A model generated the notes under the pieces. That model worked only from the letters and a program-made list of their open reading frames with translations. It was not told the origin of the DNA and did not search any database. The translations under genes and the position numbers were made by a program. Below, piece after piece: positions 34,284 to 44,177 of a stretch of DNA of 64,000 nucleotides. Numbering within the stretch: the first letter of the stretch is position 1; every line of letters begins with the position of its first letter. Source of the stretch: Histomonas meleagridis (Eukaryota; Parabasalia; Tritrichomonadida; Dientamoebidae); assembly GCA_020186115.1 (NCBI GenBank), contig WSYJ01000001.1, positions 1,178,001 to 1,242,000 of the forward strand. Reading direction: 5' to 3'.

Positions 34284-34937
34284 TTAATCATTTTTCTTTA
34301 TAACGTAAATATAATGATTCGGAAATGGCGGCTTTTCAACTGTGATAGAATCAATAAGGTTTAGCCCCAACGATGGGTTATTAAAGAAGTGTTTTCTTGT
34401 TGATGGCAATCCATATGATACAGAGATTAAATATCCACCTGGCTTCAATACTCTTGCTATTTCTTTTAGTGAATTGTCAATTTGCTTTATCGAGTTGTCA
34501 GCACATAAAAGTGTATCTATAGTTCCTTTGTCAAAAACATATTCAAATGTATTACTTTGAAATTTCATTTGGGTACAGCTAGATGTTTGCCATTCAAGTC
34601 TCTTTTCATCTTGATATTTTTGTTTCATTTGATTAATAACTACATCTGAAAAATCGATGCTGATTACTTTAGTAATTAGTGAAGAAAGAAGATCAGCAGA
34701 CATTTTGGAGTTTCCACAACCTATGTTAAGTGCTACACCACCATTTCCAAGATATTTCTGTACGTAAATCCTGAGTTCAGTCCATGGTTGAAACCATTCA
34801 AATACTTCTCCTTTTGTTTTTTCGTACCTTGAATTCCAGTACGACATCTCACCATATGCAGGGGCAGGATGGTTAAGAATGTTTTCGAGTTCTTGATCAA
34901 GGTTTTCTTCTTCGAATAGTGGATCCTTGAAAGACAT
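34284..34937 (-). CDS. SAM-dependent methyltransferase, EEF1A-KMT/METTL13-like
   Basis: 217 residues from ATG 34937 (Met11 of the open frame; an earlier Met exists but adds residues not typical of the family). N-terminal EMSYWNSRYEKTKGEVFEWF matches the YWDxRY..xxxxFEWY start of the METTL13/EEF1AKMT4 group. SAM motif I is VALNIGCGNSK, motif II acidic VISIDFS, then VFDKGTIDTLLC (family DKGTLDAL), ARVLKPGGYLISVSYG and a C-terminal YIYVIKK strand. This group methylates lysines of elongation factor eEF1A or the N-terminus; the exact target is inferred only from family. Inverted M3-like elements are upstream. Confidence 0.88.
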   Translation of the reverse strand: MSFKDPLFEEENLDQELENILNHPAPAYGEMSYWNSRYEKTKGEVFEWFQPWTELRIYVQKYLGNGGVALNIGCGNSKMSADLLSSLITKVISIDFSDVVINQMKQKYQDEKRLEWQTSSCTQMKFQSNTFEYVFDKGTIDTLLCADNSIKQIDNSLKEIARVLKPGGYLISVSYGLPSTRKHFFNNPSLGLNLIDSITVEKPPFPNHYIYVIKKND

Positions 34938-34954
34938 TATACAAAAAGTGACAG

Positions 34955-34975
34955 TAACCGCCTTCACGACCGTTT
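34955..34975 (-). promoter_or_regulatory. M3-like pair of methyltransferase gene
   Basis: TAACCGCC (34955-34962) and GACCGTTT (34968-34975) lie 18-38 bp upstream of the ATG. Confidence 0.5.
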
Positions 34976-35011
34976 AAATCATATAGTGAAAGATAATTCT
35001 TTTTATTGAAA

Positions 35012-35602
35012 TTAACAACATTTTCCTTCTTGAGTATTCTGTGCATCTAACGGAACATTGTTTGTTTTTTCTGGTTTTTTAAATCCCGCAACGTCTTCTG
35101 CGCATGAAGTAAATAAAATATTAATGTTTTCTCCAGATTGAGCAGAAACATGGTACACCGAGTTAACTTTGTCTTCATATGGTTTTAGTTGAATGTTGTT
35201 TTGAATATTTTGTTCGTTTGAAATTAAATCTATTTTGTTAATAACCAGATATATAAAAGGAGGGTTTTCAGCGCAGCAATCTTTGACCATTTTTATCCAC
35301 ATTGGAATTGAAGTAAATGAATCTGGGGAGCTTGCATCAACAACAATCATTGCCAAATTTGTACCTCTAATATAAACAGGTGCAATTGCATGATATTGTT
35401 CTTGACCTGCTGTATCCCAAAGTGAAAGTTTTACAAATTTTCCATCCACTTCAAATGTTTTGTATGTATTTTGCGCTCCAATTGTTGGTTCTTCATGATT
35501 AAACTCACCATACAGCCACCTTTTCATTATGGACGTTTTACCAACTCCAGTATTTCCTAGTAATATTACTTTCCTCTGGTCAGAGAACAAATGATCGCCC
35601 AT
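35012..35602 (-). CDS. Rab-family small GTPase
   Basis: 196 residues from ATG 35602; the frame is open 27 bp further to 35629. P-loop GNTGVGKT at 16-23, switch I HEEPTIGAQ, WDTAGQEQY with catalytic Gln, NKID guanine motif intact, SAQ and a double-Cys end GKCC. The sequence KRWLYGEFNHEEPTIGAQ is Rab5/RabF-like in form but I do not assign a subfamily. It should cycle on membranes after geranylgeranylation. Its 5' end overlaps by 23 bp the 3' end of the small Cys-rich ORF upstream on the same strand. Confidence 0.92.
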   Translation of the reverse strand: MGDHLFSDQRKVILLGNTGVGKTSIMKRWLYGEFNHEEPTIGAQNTYKTFEVDGKFVKLSLWDTAGQEQYHAIAPVYIRGTNLAMIVVDASSPDSFTSIPMWIKMVKDCCAENPPFIYLVINKIDLISNEQNIQNNIQLKPYEDKVNSVYHVSAQSGENINILFTSCAEDVAGFKKPEKTNNVPLDAQNTQEGKCC

Positions 35603-35852
35603 CGAACTGACAAATTGCTTTAATATCACAGTTCACAATTTTCGAATCGTTATTTACGGTTACAGGTAGAATTGAATTTAATTGTGTCATCTCACATGTC
35701 GTATTACACACAATAAAATATAAATCAGAATCAATACATCCCTTCCTTAAACCAATAAGTTTGTCGTGATAACAAACTTCACAAAGCAGCTTAGTACTTC
35801 TTAGTGCTTCAGTTTTTGTGGAAAAACATAATAATGTGAAAATTGAACTCAT
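35580..35852 (-). CDS. small Cys-rich ORF overlapping Rab start
   Basis: 90 residues with eight Cys (pairs such as CEVC and CNTTC). The ATG at 35850-35852 is preceded by GTCATTATATG, a good initiator TCATT only 5 bp from the ATG, and by AAACCGTCAC at 35986-35995. So transcription may well begin here, and the Rab could be read from the same transcript or an internal one. No family recognised. It could also be a 5'-decayed gene whose promoter now serves the Rab. Confidence 0.3.
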   Translation of the reverse strand: MSSIFTLLCFSTKTEALRSTKLLCEVCYHDKLIGLRKGCIDSDLYFIVCNTTCEMTQLNSILPVTVNNDSKIVNCDIKAICQFDGRSFVL

Positions 35853-36198
35853 ATAATGACATTAAAATAAATAAGTTAGATGTAAATTATTATGGAAATT
35901 TAAACTTTGAGATTTTTAACGCAGTTTATAATATAATGACAATCAAAACAACAATATGAAGCCAAACAATCATCAAGTTGATTCGAAACCGTCACTTTTT
36001 TTCAGTAAACAAATTCACAACTATTCTCACTCTCAAAAAAAGAATACATAAGAAATAAGCAAGTTTTTTAGAGATGAAGAGTAATTCGAGTAAAATTATT
36101 CTTTTGGTGAATTATCTCTTTTTAACTGGGGTGAAGCATGCCCCCTGGCGAACAAAAAAACTTAACGTTCTCCATCGTCTGTCGTTTTTAATTGAAAA

Positions 36199-36552
36199 AT
36201 GGCTTGCGATGGGTGCATTAGATGCTTTTGCGGGCAAGGGTGTGCAATTTGCTGGATCTTTATTGGCGTTTGGGCTTTCTTTCTATTAGGTATTCTTGCA
36301 ATTCTGTTTAAATTTGAAAAACAAGGAAACATTGGACATTATAAAAAGGGACCACAGGAAAATGCAAAAGTTATGTTTATTACATGGTGTATTTATGTAG
36401 TTTTTACCATATTTTGTGCTTTTAATCTATATTATCGAACAAAGCATCCATTCCCACCAAAGGAAGATGATGATAACAAGAAAACAAAGTTTTCCGCTAT
36501 AGGGCCATCAGAGCAAGTCCCACTTCTTTTTGAAGATAAAAAAGAGAAATAA
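36199..36552 (+). CDS. RNASEK-like two-pass membrane protein (V-ATPase subunit f type)
   Basis: 117 residues. Two hydrophobic helices (~15-37 and ~58-80) flank a hydrophilic loop with GPQENAK. The pattern C-G-x-G-C-A-I-C..W..FLLGILA-F, loop GPQ, then second helix ending in basic residues follows the ribonuclease kappa / V-ATPase subunit f family (human RNASEK reads CGPKLAACGIVLSAWGV..LGIFF..NGPQNIYN). RNASEK is a small V-ATPase membrane component required for endosome acidification. The C-terminal tail is extended by ~30 polar residues. A longer frame starts upstream in another phase but is not supported. Good match by layout, moderate by sequence. Confidence 0.65.
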   Translation: MACDGCIRCFCGQGCAICWIFIGVWAFFLLGILAILFKFEKQGNIGHYKKGPQENAKVMFITWCIYVVFTIFCAFNLYYRTKHPFPPKEDDDNKKTKFSAIGPSEQVPLLFEDKKEK

Positions 36553-37167
36553 TTTGTTTTCCCTAAAATTTAATTAAATTTTATAACCCTTTTCTGAGGA
36601 CATGCTCGGATCGATTTTTCTTATTATTTCTAATTATTTTAAGAAATTATAATATGCGTGAATAGTTATATTTATTAACAACATCAGCATTACACTAAGT
36701 ATGAATTACTTTTAACAAGTTGTAAATCAATTAAATTGTTGTCTTCTTGTTCATTAAGAATACTAAGGAAATAATTTGATTCTTGTGATATTTTATATAG
36801 AACAAAATGCCTAAAAATTGGAAATATCTTGAATTTAATATTGTTTTTTTCTTCATATCTTTCAATTTCTTTCATAAAATCTCAATATATTTATGGATAT
36901 ATTAATATCATTTAGGAAAATTATGTATAATAGGGATACCATTTGACTAATACCTAACAAGATGGAATTTGAATCATCATTATTAAATATGTCAAATATC
37001 AAATGTAACAATTGAAAAAATATTCCCATATTTAAAATAAATCAACTGAAGAATTTTCCATTCATATTTATATAGCTCGAAAAAACATCTCAGCAAACGT
37101 ACGTTATGATTGTCAAAACCGTAAACGATAATATGCATATCCAAAATGGGAAAAGTGACATTTCCAA
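36553..37167. other. intergenic, with promoter elements of PDI-like gene
   Basis: Nothing coding is recognised. AACCGTAAACGA (37117-37128) is an M3-like element 40-51 bp before the PDI-like ATG. An upstream ATG at 37145 opens a different frame. Confidence 0.5.
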
Positions 37168-38619
37168 ATGATTTTCGTTTTTATCTTTCTATCTTATGCA
37201 ATATATGAACCTATATATCTAACCGACGAAAATTTTGACAAAACAATGAGTGATATACCTGTTGCATTTGTTATGACATATCAAGAAAATGTTTCATTTT
37301 GCATTGATTTATTACCAAAATTCCGTGCTGTTGCAGAAATGATGAAAGAAAAATGCAAGTTTGTTGTCATTGAAAAAGAGTCTACTCCACAAATACGCAA
37401 AAAATATCACATTTTTGCTTATCCATCATTATTCATATTCAGATATGGTAATGCAACAGCAGAATATAAAGGCAAGCGTGATTCATCTAGTATGTACAAA
37501 TACCTCAAACGCATCCTTGGTGATTCAGTTATCACATTAGAATCTGCTCGAGATGTTCATGATTTCCTTGATGAGAATAAAATATCTGTTATTCTTGCAG
37601 GCGAAGAACTCGATGAAATTATGCCATCTTATAAGAGTGTTGCCAGTGCACTAACAGACATAGTTCCATTTGCAGTTGCAACCACAGAAGATGCCATACA
37701 ACAACTTGGAGTTGATGAAGTGCCATCACTCAAAGTCTATCGGCAAGTTGATCGGCAAACGATAGATTATTCCCTTGTGTTCAAAGTAACCGCCGGTCAA
37801 CTTTTTAAATGGTTCGTTAAATCTATCGTTCCTAGATACAAAGAACTCGACTCTGTGGTGTTTAGGGATCTTGCTTTCGATTCACGGTATACTCTTCTTG
37901 CATTTGTCGATACCAATCGCAAGCCATCATTTGATCTTATGCACAATACATTGGATAAAATTGTTTCGACATATGACCAAAATTTAACATATGTTTATTG
38001 CGACATTTATGACATGGGAAATACTGTCATCAACCTTGGTTTCTCAGGTTATAGGGAACCAATTTATTGCATTGTAAAGATCACTGGTGGAGAAATTACA
38101 GAAAAGTATTTATATCCCGAAAATAAGAAAGCCACTCCTAACAATATTGCTCGTTGGGTAGGGTCTTTCCTTAACAAGACATCTCATATCATCAAAAGTG
38201 AAGAACCACCAGAATCTCAAAAAGGACCATTATTTAAAATTGTTGGTCGAACATTTCAAGACTCGATACTTGATTCAGATCATGACATACTTACCCTTAT
38301 TCTTGTTGGTGATTCTACAGAACGCGAATTATCATATAATAATATTCTTGAAACAGCAAATGAGTTTTACAAACAGAAAATTGATACTGTAAAGTTTTGT
38401 TACATTGATTATGAGCTTAATGATTTACCCGGACTTCAAAAACAAAATTGGACATCACCTGTATATTTGTTTTGGCCGTATGGACAGAAGAAAAATGCGA
38501 TGCTGATGAATGGAAGCATAAGCGCTGAACAGTTGATGAAAGAACTAAAGAAATATGCCAAAATTAAAAATAATTTTAAGATTCCTCCAAAATACGATAT
38601 TGGAGATATTGAATTGTAA
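37168..38619 (+). CDS. PDI-like thioredoxin-fold protein, redox-inactive, secretory
   Basis: 483 residues. Residues 1-14 (MIFVFIFLSYAIYE) form a signal peptide, which supports this ATG over the out-of-frame one at 37145. The first thioredoxin fold (~15-115) has the PDI order, with the cis-Pro motif in FAYPSLFIF and a GKRD loop, but the active-site position reads ENVSFCIDL, with no CxxC. Further thioredoxin-like folds of b/b' type follow (VPSLKVY; SPVYLFWPYG), and no CxxC appears anywhere I can see. Such proteins act as ER chaperones or scaffolds rather than oxidases. The end DIGDIEL is not a canonical KDEL, though it is similarly acidic-Leu. Two potential N-glycosylation sites are near the start. 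Confidence 0.8.
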   Translation: MIFVFIFLSYAIYEPIYLTDENFDKTMSDIPVAFVMTYQENVSFCIDLLPKFRAVAEMMKEKCKFVVIEKESTPQIRKKYHIFAYPSLFIFRYGNATAEYKGKRDSSSMYKYLKRILGDSVITLESARDVHDFLDENKISVILAGEELDEIMPSYKSVASALTDIVPFAVATTEDAIQQLGVDEVPSLKVYRQVDRQTIDYSLVFKVTAGQLFKWFVKSIVPRYKELDSVVFRDLAFDSRYTLLAFVDTNRKPSFDLMHNTLDKIVSTYDQNLTYVYCDIYDMGNTVINLGFSGYREPIYCIVKITGGEITEKYLYPENKKATPNNIARWVGSFLNKTSHIIKSEEPPESQKGPLFKIVGRTFQDSILDSDHDILTLILVGDSTERELSYNNILETANEFYKQKIDTVKFCYIDYELNDLPGLQKQNWTSPVYLFWPYGQKKNAMLMNGSISAEQLMKELKKYAKIKNNFKIPPKYDIGDIEL

Positions 38620-38984
38620 TAAAATAAATTTGTTATAAATTTTTAATGTAATAAAAAATAATCCACTTCTTCTTTTTTTTCATAAATGGAAATTTAAATT
38701 ATCCAAAATTTCCAAATTATTGATATTATGTTGATATTTTTTTTTTCTTGGGAAATTCACTCGCAGCTTGAAATATTCATTCTAATCATAATCTCTTGAG
38801 CAATGCAATATAAAGAATTTTTTGCCACTTTTGATGTAAATTATAGAATAGTAATTCAAAATAACCGTCACTACTTTTGATTACAATGATAGCGCCAAAA
38901 AAACGGATTTCCTCATATAAAACCGATTCATTCTGAAATTTGTGTGCTTTACAAAGTATTTCTGGAGAAGTCAAGGCTTTGCCA
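38620..38984 (+). promoter_or_regulatory. upstream region of DYRK-like kinase
   Basis: TAACCGTCA (38862-38870) and AAACCGATT (38920-38928) lie 55-120 bp before the ATG at 38985. The reading frame is open upstream to 38940 but contains no earlier ATG. Confidence 0.4.
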
Positions 38985-40424
38985 ATGTTAAACACACACC
39001 AAAAATCGGAAATAAAAAGGCGTCAACCACCAGTGTCATTATCGCGTTGTGCACCTCCGTTACGTAAGTCAGCTCCATCGCCAAAATTAGTTACGAAAAA
39101 ACAAAGAAATTCTGTTTTAATGCCTGTTTCTCCGACTTCACATAGAAATTCCCTTACCTTATCTCATTCACCGTTTCCTATTCATCGAGAGCACTCAAAT
39201 CCAAAAATCATTGACGCACCAATAACTCCAGAAGATGCTCTTAATAACTACTCTGATAGCCTTACTGAATATGAAAAAGAGGAAATTCTTAATTATCCAG
39301 AAATTTATTTCATTGGCGATCCACTCAAAAAAATCAAACCTAAAAAATCACCATCTAACCCGAACAATGGGTTTGATTTCACGACACATCATTACAAAGT
39401 TACAGTTGGTGACCAAATTTGTTATCGTTATGAAATCAAATCGATTTTAGGAAAAGGTGCGTTTGGGCAAGTTTTAAAATGTTTAGATCACAAGACTCAA
39501 GATACAGTTGCACTCAAAATAATTATCAATACTGAACAAATGAAGACACAAGGAATGTCCGAAATAAATACTCTTAAAACTCTCAATGGAAAAGATATAA
39601 ATGGAAATAGCCACATCCTTCGTGTTTATGATTCGTTCGAATTTCGTAATCATATCTGCTTTTCGTTTGAACTTCTTGGTCAAAATTTATATGATTATTG
39701 TCGAACGAATTCTTTCAAGCCATGGCCAATTCGGCAAATCCGCTCTGTAATGAAGCAAGTTTTTATAGCTCTTGCGTTCACTCATTCTAATGGATTTGTG
39801 CATTGTGACATCAAACCAGAAAACATTCTTTTCCAACTTAACTCAACCAACAATGTACACTTAATTGATTTTGGAACTGCCTGTCGGGTTGGAGAACCAC
39901 ATTTCAATTACATCCAGAGCAGATATTATCGTGCTCCTGAAGTTATTTTATGTTTACCGTTTGGTCCTCCTATTGATATCTGGAGTACTGGGTGTATGAT
40001 TGCCGAGCTCGCTAAAGGTTCACCAATGTTTTCTGGAGAAAATGAAGTTCATCAATTACTCCTTCAAATGACAGTCCTTGGAATGCCACCTTCTTACATG
40101 ATTACAAGTTCTCCTCGGAAATCATCGTTTTTTGATTCTAATAACAAACCTTTAAGGATCGCAGCCTATCCTTTAAAAGTTGGATCTTCTTCAATATCAG
40201 CATCAACTTCAATAACCGATAAGAAATTGTTAAGTTTACTTCAGGGGTGCCTTGAATGGGACCCGAATAAACGGCTGACGGCTGAACAAGCTTTACATCA
40301 TCCGTTCTTCCTCGAAAGTGAAGGCGGAACAAGGACAGAGGAACACAGAAAAATATCTCTAATGCCTCCTGGAAGAAAAGTACCCGTGCCAGCCCCCAGA
40401 TCAAAAAATAAAATGTTTTTATAA
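38985..40424 (+). CDS. DYRK-family protein kinase
   Basis: 479 residues from ATG 38985. An N-terminal ~130-residue Ser/Pro-rich region carries several SP sites. Kinase domain ~149-460: glycine loop GKGAFGQV (156-163), K178, HCDIKPEN with D275 (the HCD form typical of DYRK instead of HRD), DFG 295-297, and activation loop YIQSRYYRAPE starting at Y309. The second Tyr in the YxxSRYY series is the tyrosine that DYRKs autophosphorylate during folding. The preceding VGDQICYRYEIKSILGKG fits the DYRK2/Yak1 N-extension. It should be constitutively active after folding and phosphorylate Ser/Thr in RxxSP-type sites. Good match to class 2 DYRK. Confidence 0.93.
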   Translation: MLNTHQKSEIKRRQPPVSLSRCAPPLRKSAPSPKLVTKKQRNSVLMPVSPTSHRNSLTLSHSPFPIHREHSNPKIIDAPITPEDALNNYSDSLTEYEKEEILNYPEIYFIGDPLKKIKPKKSPSNPNNGFDFTTHHYKVTVGDQICYRYEIKSILGKGAFGQVLKCLDHKTQDTVALKIIINTEQMKTQGMSEINTLKTLNGKDINGNSHILRVYDSFEFRNHICFSFELLGQNLYDYCRTNSFKPWPIRQIRSVMKQVFIALAFTHSNGFVHCDIKPENILFQLNSTNNVHLIDFGTACRVGEPHFNYIQSRYYRAPEVILCLPFGPPIDIWSTGCMIAELAKGSPMFSGENEVHQLLLQMTVLGMPPSYMITSSPRKSSFFDSNNKPLRIAAYPLKVGSSSISASTSITDKKLLSLLQGCLEWDPNKRLTAEQALHHPFFLESEGGTRTEEHRKISLMPPGRKVPVPAPRSKNKMFL

Positions 40425-40769
40425 TAAACCGTTCTGTTAAATCCAATTTTCAAACAAAAATCTTTGAACCAAAATTATCATTTATTAATTCTTTTGTAGT
40501 AAAATGTGTAATATTATTTTTGCTTTTTAGATATCAGTTATTTGAAAAAATGAGAAATTTTTTATTCAGATGAAAACATGTTCTCATAAGACCTAAACCA
40601 ATATAATTATAATCTGAAATACCCAAATTTTATACAAAAATCTTCAAACCAGAAATTTATTATAAAGTTGCGTTTGTGTAATAAAATAAAATTAAATTTG
40701 CTGATTTCTCATACAAATGCTTCTGTAATCATTATTCAAAAAAATACAAATTACATCAATTGATGAAAT
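40425..40769. other. convergent intergenic, nothing recognised
   Basis: 3' ends of DYRK-like kinase and alpha-actinin. One AACCGTT occurs at 40429-40435, immediately after the kinase stop, with no gene start near; probably coincidental. Confidence 0.5.
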
Positions 40770-43700
40770 TTACTCAACGAAAACTGAATCTGCCCATTGT
40801 GAGTAGTCATATCCGTCCTCAGTTTGTGGCATGTTAGCCTTCATGTATTCGACATCTTCTGGGGTGAAGTGTTGGTTCATTAATTCCTCAGTCATAACAG
40901 GTGCGTTCTTGGTGACTGCCTTGAATGCGTCCTTAGTCGTTTCTGCTGTTTCTTGCTTAGTGAATCTATCGAGCATGAACTTAACGTAGTTATCGAAGTC
41001 CATAGATGTGTTACCGCCTGTGTACTTCTTGATGATTTCGTTGCATTCTTCATCTTCGACGTTTTCACCGAGTGCTGTGAGACAAGCCTTAAGTTCGTAT
41101 GGTTCGAGTGACTTAGTGTTATCCTTATCGAAGAATGAGAATGTATCTCTGAATTCTTGAAGTTGTTCTTCTGAGATTTCGAGACCCTTAGCTGTGGCAA
41201 TGGCCTTATCCACTTCTTGGATCAAGTTGTGGATGTGTGCGTGCATGTTATCGAAGAATGCTAAGATTGATGATGGTGTGTTTTCGATGTTAAGGTGTAA
41301 GTCATCCTTTTCAAGGTCTTGGTAGATTGGTGTGATCTCGTCGATCTTCTTTTGCTTCTCGTTGACTTCCTTATCCTTAGCATAAAGCTTCTCAAGCTTC
41401 TCTTCGTTAGTGCCATCAATTTCGTTGATTGATGCTTCGAGTTCTTTAGCTTCGTCGACAACAGCTTGTGCCTTGCCAATGTAGTTATCGATACGTGCCT
41501 TGTTGCTTTCTGCTTGGATTTCGCTGTCGTTGATTTGGTTAACGTGGTTGATGTTAGCAATCAATTGATCGATGTAACCTTGGATATCAATTGGTGTGAA
41601 CTTGGGACGATAGTTGAGCTTGAACTCTGTTAATTCTGCAAATGGTTCGTTGAGTTGTGGAACATCGTCGTGGATGCCTTGTGCTTCTGTAAGTTCTGCG
41701 GCAAGTTTCTCCTTCTTCTCTTGGAGTGTGCCATCGATAGCCTTATGTTCGGCTTCGACCTTCTTGATACGTTCATTGAGAGCTGTTGCCATTTCATCGA
41801 AGTTCTTAACCATTTCATCATAGATTAAGTTCAATGCGTTTGTGATCTTCTCAAGAACTTGTGCATAGAATGATGAGATTGAAATTGGTGTGTTGTTGAT
41901 GTTCATGTGTAAACCATCCTTTTCTAATGCTTGGTAGTGTGGTGTTAAGTTGTCGAGGTCATCACGCTTCTCGTTGAGTTCCTTTTGCTTTTGAAGATAT
42001 GCTGTACGACGTTCAACAAGTGTTCCATCGATAGCATCGACTGTAGCAGCGAAGTCACGTGACTTGTCAACATATGTTTGTGCCAATTCATTATATTCCT
42101 TGATACGGCGTTCGTTTTCACGCTTAACAATAGCAGCTGCGTTATCTTCAAGTAACTTATCAAGTAAGTTCTTAAGTTGGGCAACTTGTGAAGCAGCTTC
42201 TGATGGTGTTGTCTTGATACGAGCGGCAAGTTTGAATTCAACAATTTCACTGTATGGGTGATCAAGTGTTGGTAATTCGGCTTCAACTTCAGCAGCCTTT
42301 CCTTGGAGTTCTTCGTATTCTGCCTTTTGTGTCTCGAGAACCTTTTCTGGTTGCTTGACAGCTTCTGCTTGGTTAGTTAAGTCACGAACACGTTCTGTGA
42401 TCTTGCCGGCTAATGCATCATATTCGTTGACCATTTCATCGAAGATCTTGTTAGTTTCTGTGATGGCACGCTTGAGTGAGTTGCCGTATTGTGTCTTGAT
42501 GTATTCTGGTGTGTTGGAGATACCAAGATGTAAACCATCCTTTTCGAGGTCTTCGAAATCTGGATCGATTTCATTAACCTTTTCACGCTTTTCAGCAATT
42601 TCGGATTGTTGCTTGATGAAAGCAGCACGACGTTCTGGAAGTGAACCTTCGATTGAATCGAGTTCCTTTTCGATATCTTGTGCGACATCGATATACTTTT
42701 GTGCCTTATCATTATATTCTCTGATACGGCGTTCATTGTCTGCTTGAAGGGCAGCGGCCTTGTTTTGATCTAAAAGATGCTTAAGGTGAACAATTAATTG
42801 ATCGACTTCCTTTTGGATGGCATATGGTGTGAACTTAGATCTGTTGTTCAAGTTTAATTGGATCAATTCATTGTATGGTGGTTGTAATTCTGGAAGATGG
42901 CTTTGCTTCTCTTCTGCTTCTGCAATAAGGCCATTGATGACATCATGTTGTTCTTCAATTGTGCCTTCAAGTGAGTTAGAACGTTGGTTGATTTCGTCAA
43001 CTTTGTTAAGGATTTCTTGGCACATTTGATCGAATGAGTCAACCTTTTCCTTTTCGATTTGCTTCAAGATTTCTTGAAGTTCTGCACGGCGCTTAGCTTG
43101 AACGTTTTCTAATTCTTCGAATTTGGCATTTAATGTCTCTGGTTCTTTGCCTTCTGGTGGAACTGGAACCTTACGTGAGATTGGCTTACACTTGGTAACA
43201 ATGGATGCCCATGTACGAAGTGCTGTACCACGAAGTTCAATGATTTGTGGACGTGCTGTATGTGCATACTTGATAACATCGCCAAGCTTGGCACGAACTC
43301 CTGGAACTGTTCTTTCATATTCATCGGATTCGATGGATTCCTTTTCTTTGGCCATGGCATCAAGAGCTGCTTGTGCTTGTTGTTCATAAAGATTTGACAT
43401 TTCATCAATTTGCTTTTGGTTCTTGAGTGTGGACTTGATCTTATCAGCCATAGCTGTGATCTTGGATTCAGAAGCAAAGAAGTGGAAGAATTCAGAAACT
43501 TGTGTAACAACAGATTTGTCATCTGGTACACAGCCAACAAGATCTTCTGGATCAAGGAAGACAGTTAATCCAATACGGCGGCATGCATCGAAGGCAGCTG
43601 TAACGTTAGCCATATGATCATCCTTGTTAAGAGCATCGTAATCAAGTTCGTTTGGTCTGAAATGGTTGATAAGTGCACAGAATGCAAGACCTGATGACCA

Positions 43701-44177
43701 TGAGGTGGTGAAGTTGGTGATGCTAATATCATAATCACGTGTGTTCTTTTGGCACCAGATAAGAAGGGCATCACGGGCTGTCTTTTCTTCAACAGAGATA
43801 TCTTCGATTTGGAACTTGTTGATGCAGGACCAGGCGAGACCAAGAGTGATCTTTAAGTTTCCATCAACAATTTCTTCTGGGTGAATACCGACAAGTTTGA
43901 TTTCTTTAACTTCTGTGATGTATTTGATAGCAAGTTGAACGTTTTCGAGTTGATGATACCTGTTCTTGACGACTTGATGCCACTTTCCTGGAAGTGGGTC
44001 TTTACCGATGATTTGTAAAAGTTGGAGTAATTTGACACCATCTCTGAAATCAGTTCTGATATCATTGAACTCAATTTTCTGTTGTGATAAGTACTTTTGG
44101 CACCAACGGGTAAAAACTTTGATTTGTGTTTCTTCCCATCCACGATCAAGAAGACCTGTTCTTTGAGGGGCGCTCAT
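40770..44177 (-). CDS. alpha-actinin, long form with extended spectrin-like rod
   Basis: 1135 residues. Two calponin-homology domains (13-121 and 129-236) form the actin-binding unit; WCQKYL and DFRDGVKLLQLLQIIG in CH1, WCQKNT and NFTTSWSSGLAFCALINHFRP in CH2 are textbook. The rod (~240-990) is made of long tandem units with the recurring text ENERRIxEYNxxAQxYxDxA..LVERR..QKELNEKR and NTPxSI; at least three are clearly homologous. The C-terminus (~998-1135) is EF-hand-like: loop DKDNTKSLEPYE at 1017-1028 keeps D/D/N/S positions plus the Glu, so one site may bind Ca2+; the second looks degenerate. It should crosslink actin in the amoeboid, adherent form. Codon use is GC-richer than neighbours, consistent with high expression. 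Confidence 0.96.
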   Translation of the reverse strand: MSAPQRTGLLDRGWEETQIKVFTRWCQKYLSQQKIEFNDIRTDFRDGVKLLQLLQIIGKDPLPGKWHQVVKNRYHQLENVQLAIKYITEVKEIKLVGIHPEEIVDGNLKITLGLAWSCINKFQIEDISVEEKTARDALLIWCQKNTRDYDISITNFTTSWSSGLAFCALINHFRPNELDYDALNKDDHMANVTAAFDACRRIGLTVFLDPEDLVGCVPDDKSVVTQVSEFFHFFASESKITAMADKIKSTLKNQKQIDEMSNLYEQQAQAALDAMAKEKESIESDEYERTVPGVRAKLGDVIKYAHTARPQIIELRGTALRTWASIVTKCKPISRKVPVPPEGKEPETLNAKFEELENVQAKRRAELQEILKQIEKEKVDSFDQMCQEILNKVDEINQRSNSLEGTIEEQHDVINGLIAEAEEKQSHLPELQPPYNELIQLNLNNRSKFTPYAIQKEVDQLIVHLKHLLDQNKAAALQADNERRIREYNDKAQKYIDVAQDIEKELDSIEGSLPERRAAFIKQQSEIAEKREKVNEIDPDFEDLEKDGLHLGISNTPEYIKTQYGNSLKRAITETNKIFDEMVNEYDALAGKITERVRDLTNQAEAVKQPEKVLETQKAEYEELQGKAAEVEAELPTLDHPYSEIVEFKLAARIKTTPSEAASQVAQLKNLLDKLLEDNAAAIVKRENERRIKEYNELAQTYVDKSRDFAATVDAIDGTLVERRTAYLQKQKELNEKRDDLDNLTPHYQALEKDGLHMNINNTPISISSFYAQVLEKITNALNLIYDEMVKNFDEMATALNERIKKVEAEHKAIDGTLQEKKEKLAAELTEAQGIHDDVPQLNEPFAELTEFKLNYRPKFTPIDIQGYIDQLIANINHVNQINDSEIQAESNKARIDNYIGKAQAVVDEAKELEASINEIDGTNEEKLEKLYAKDKEVNEKQKKIDEITPIYQDLEKDDLHLNIENTPSSILAFFDNMHAHIHNLIQEVDKAIATAKGLEISEEQLQEFRDTFSFFDKDNTKSLEPYELKACLTALGENVEDEECNEIIKKYTGGNTSMDFDNYVKFMLDRFTKQETAETTKDAFKAVTKNAPVMTEELMNQHFTPEDVEYMKANMPQTEDGYDYSQWADSVFVE

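Noticed and set aside
36690-36875. 61-codon minus-strand frame
   Set aside because: Asn/Lys/Ile-rich, no promoter element, and typical of random AT-rich DNA.
40892-44149. Many medium antisense and shifted frames within alpha-actinin
   Set aside because: They follow the GC-biased codons of the real gene, have no family features and are often overlapping.
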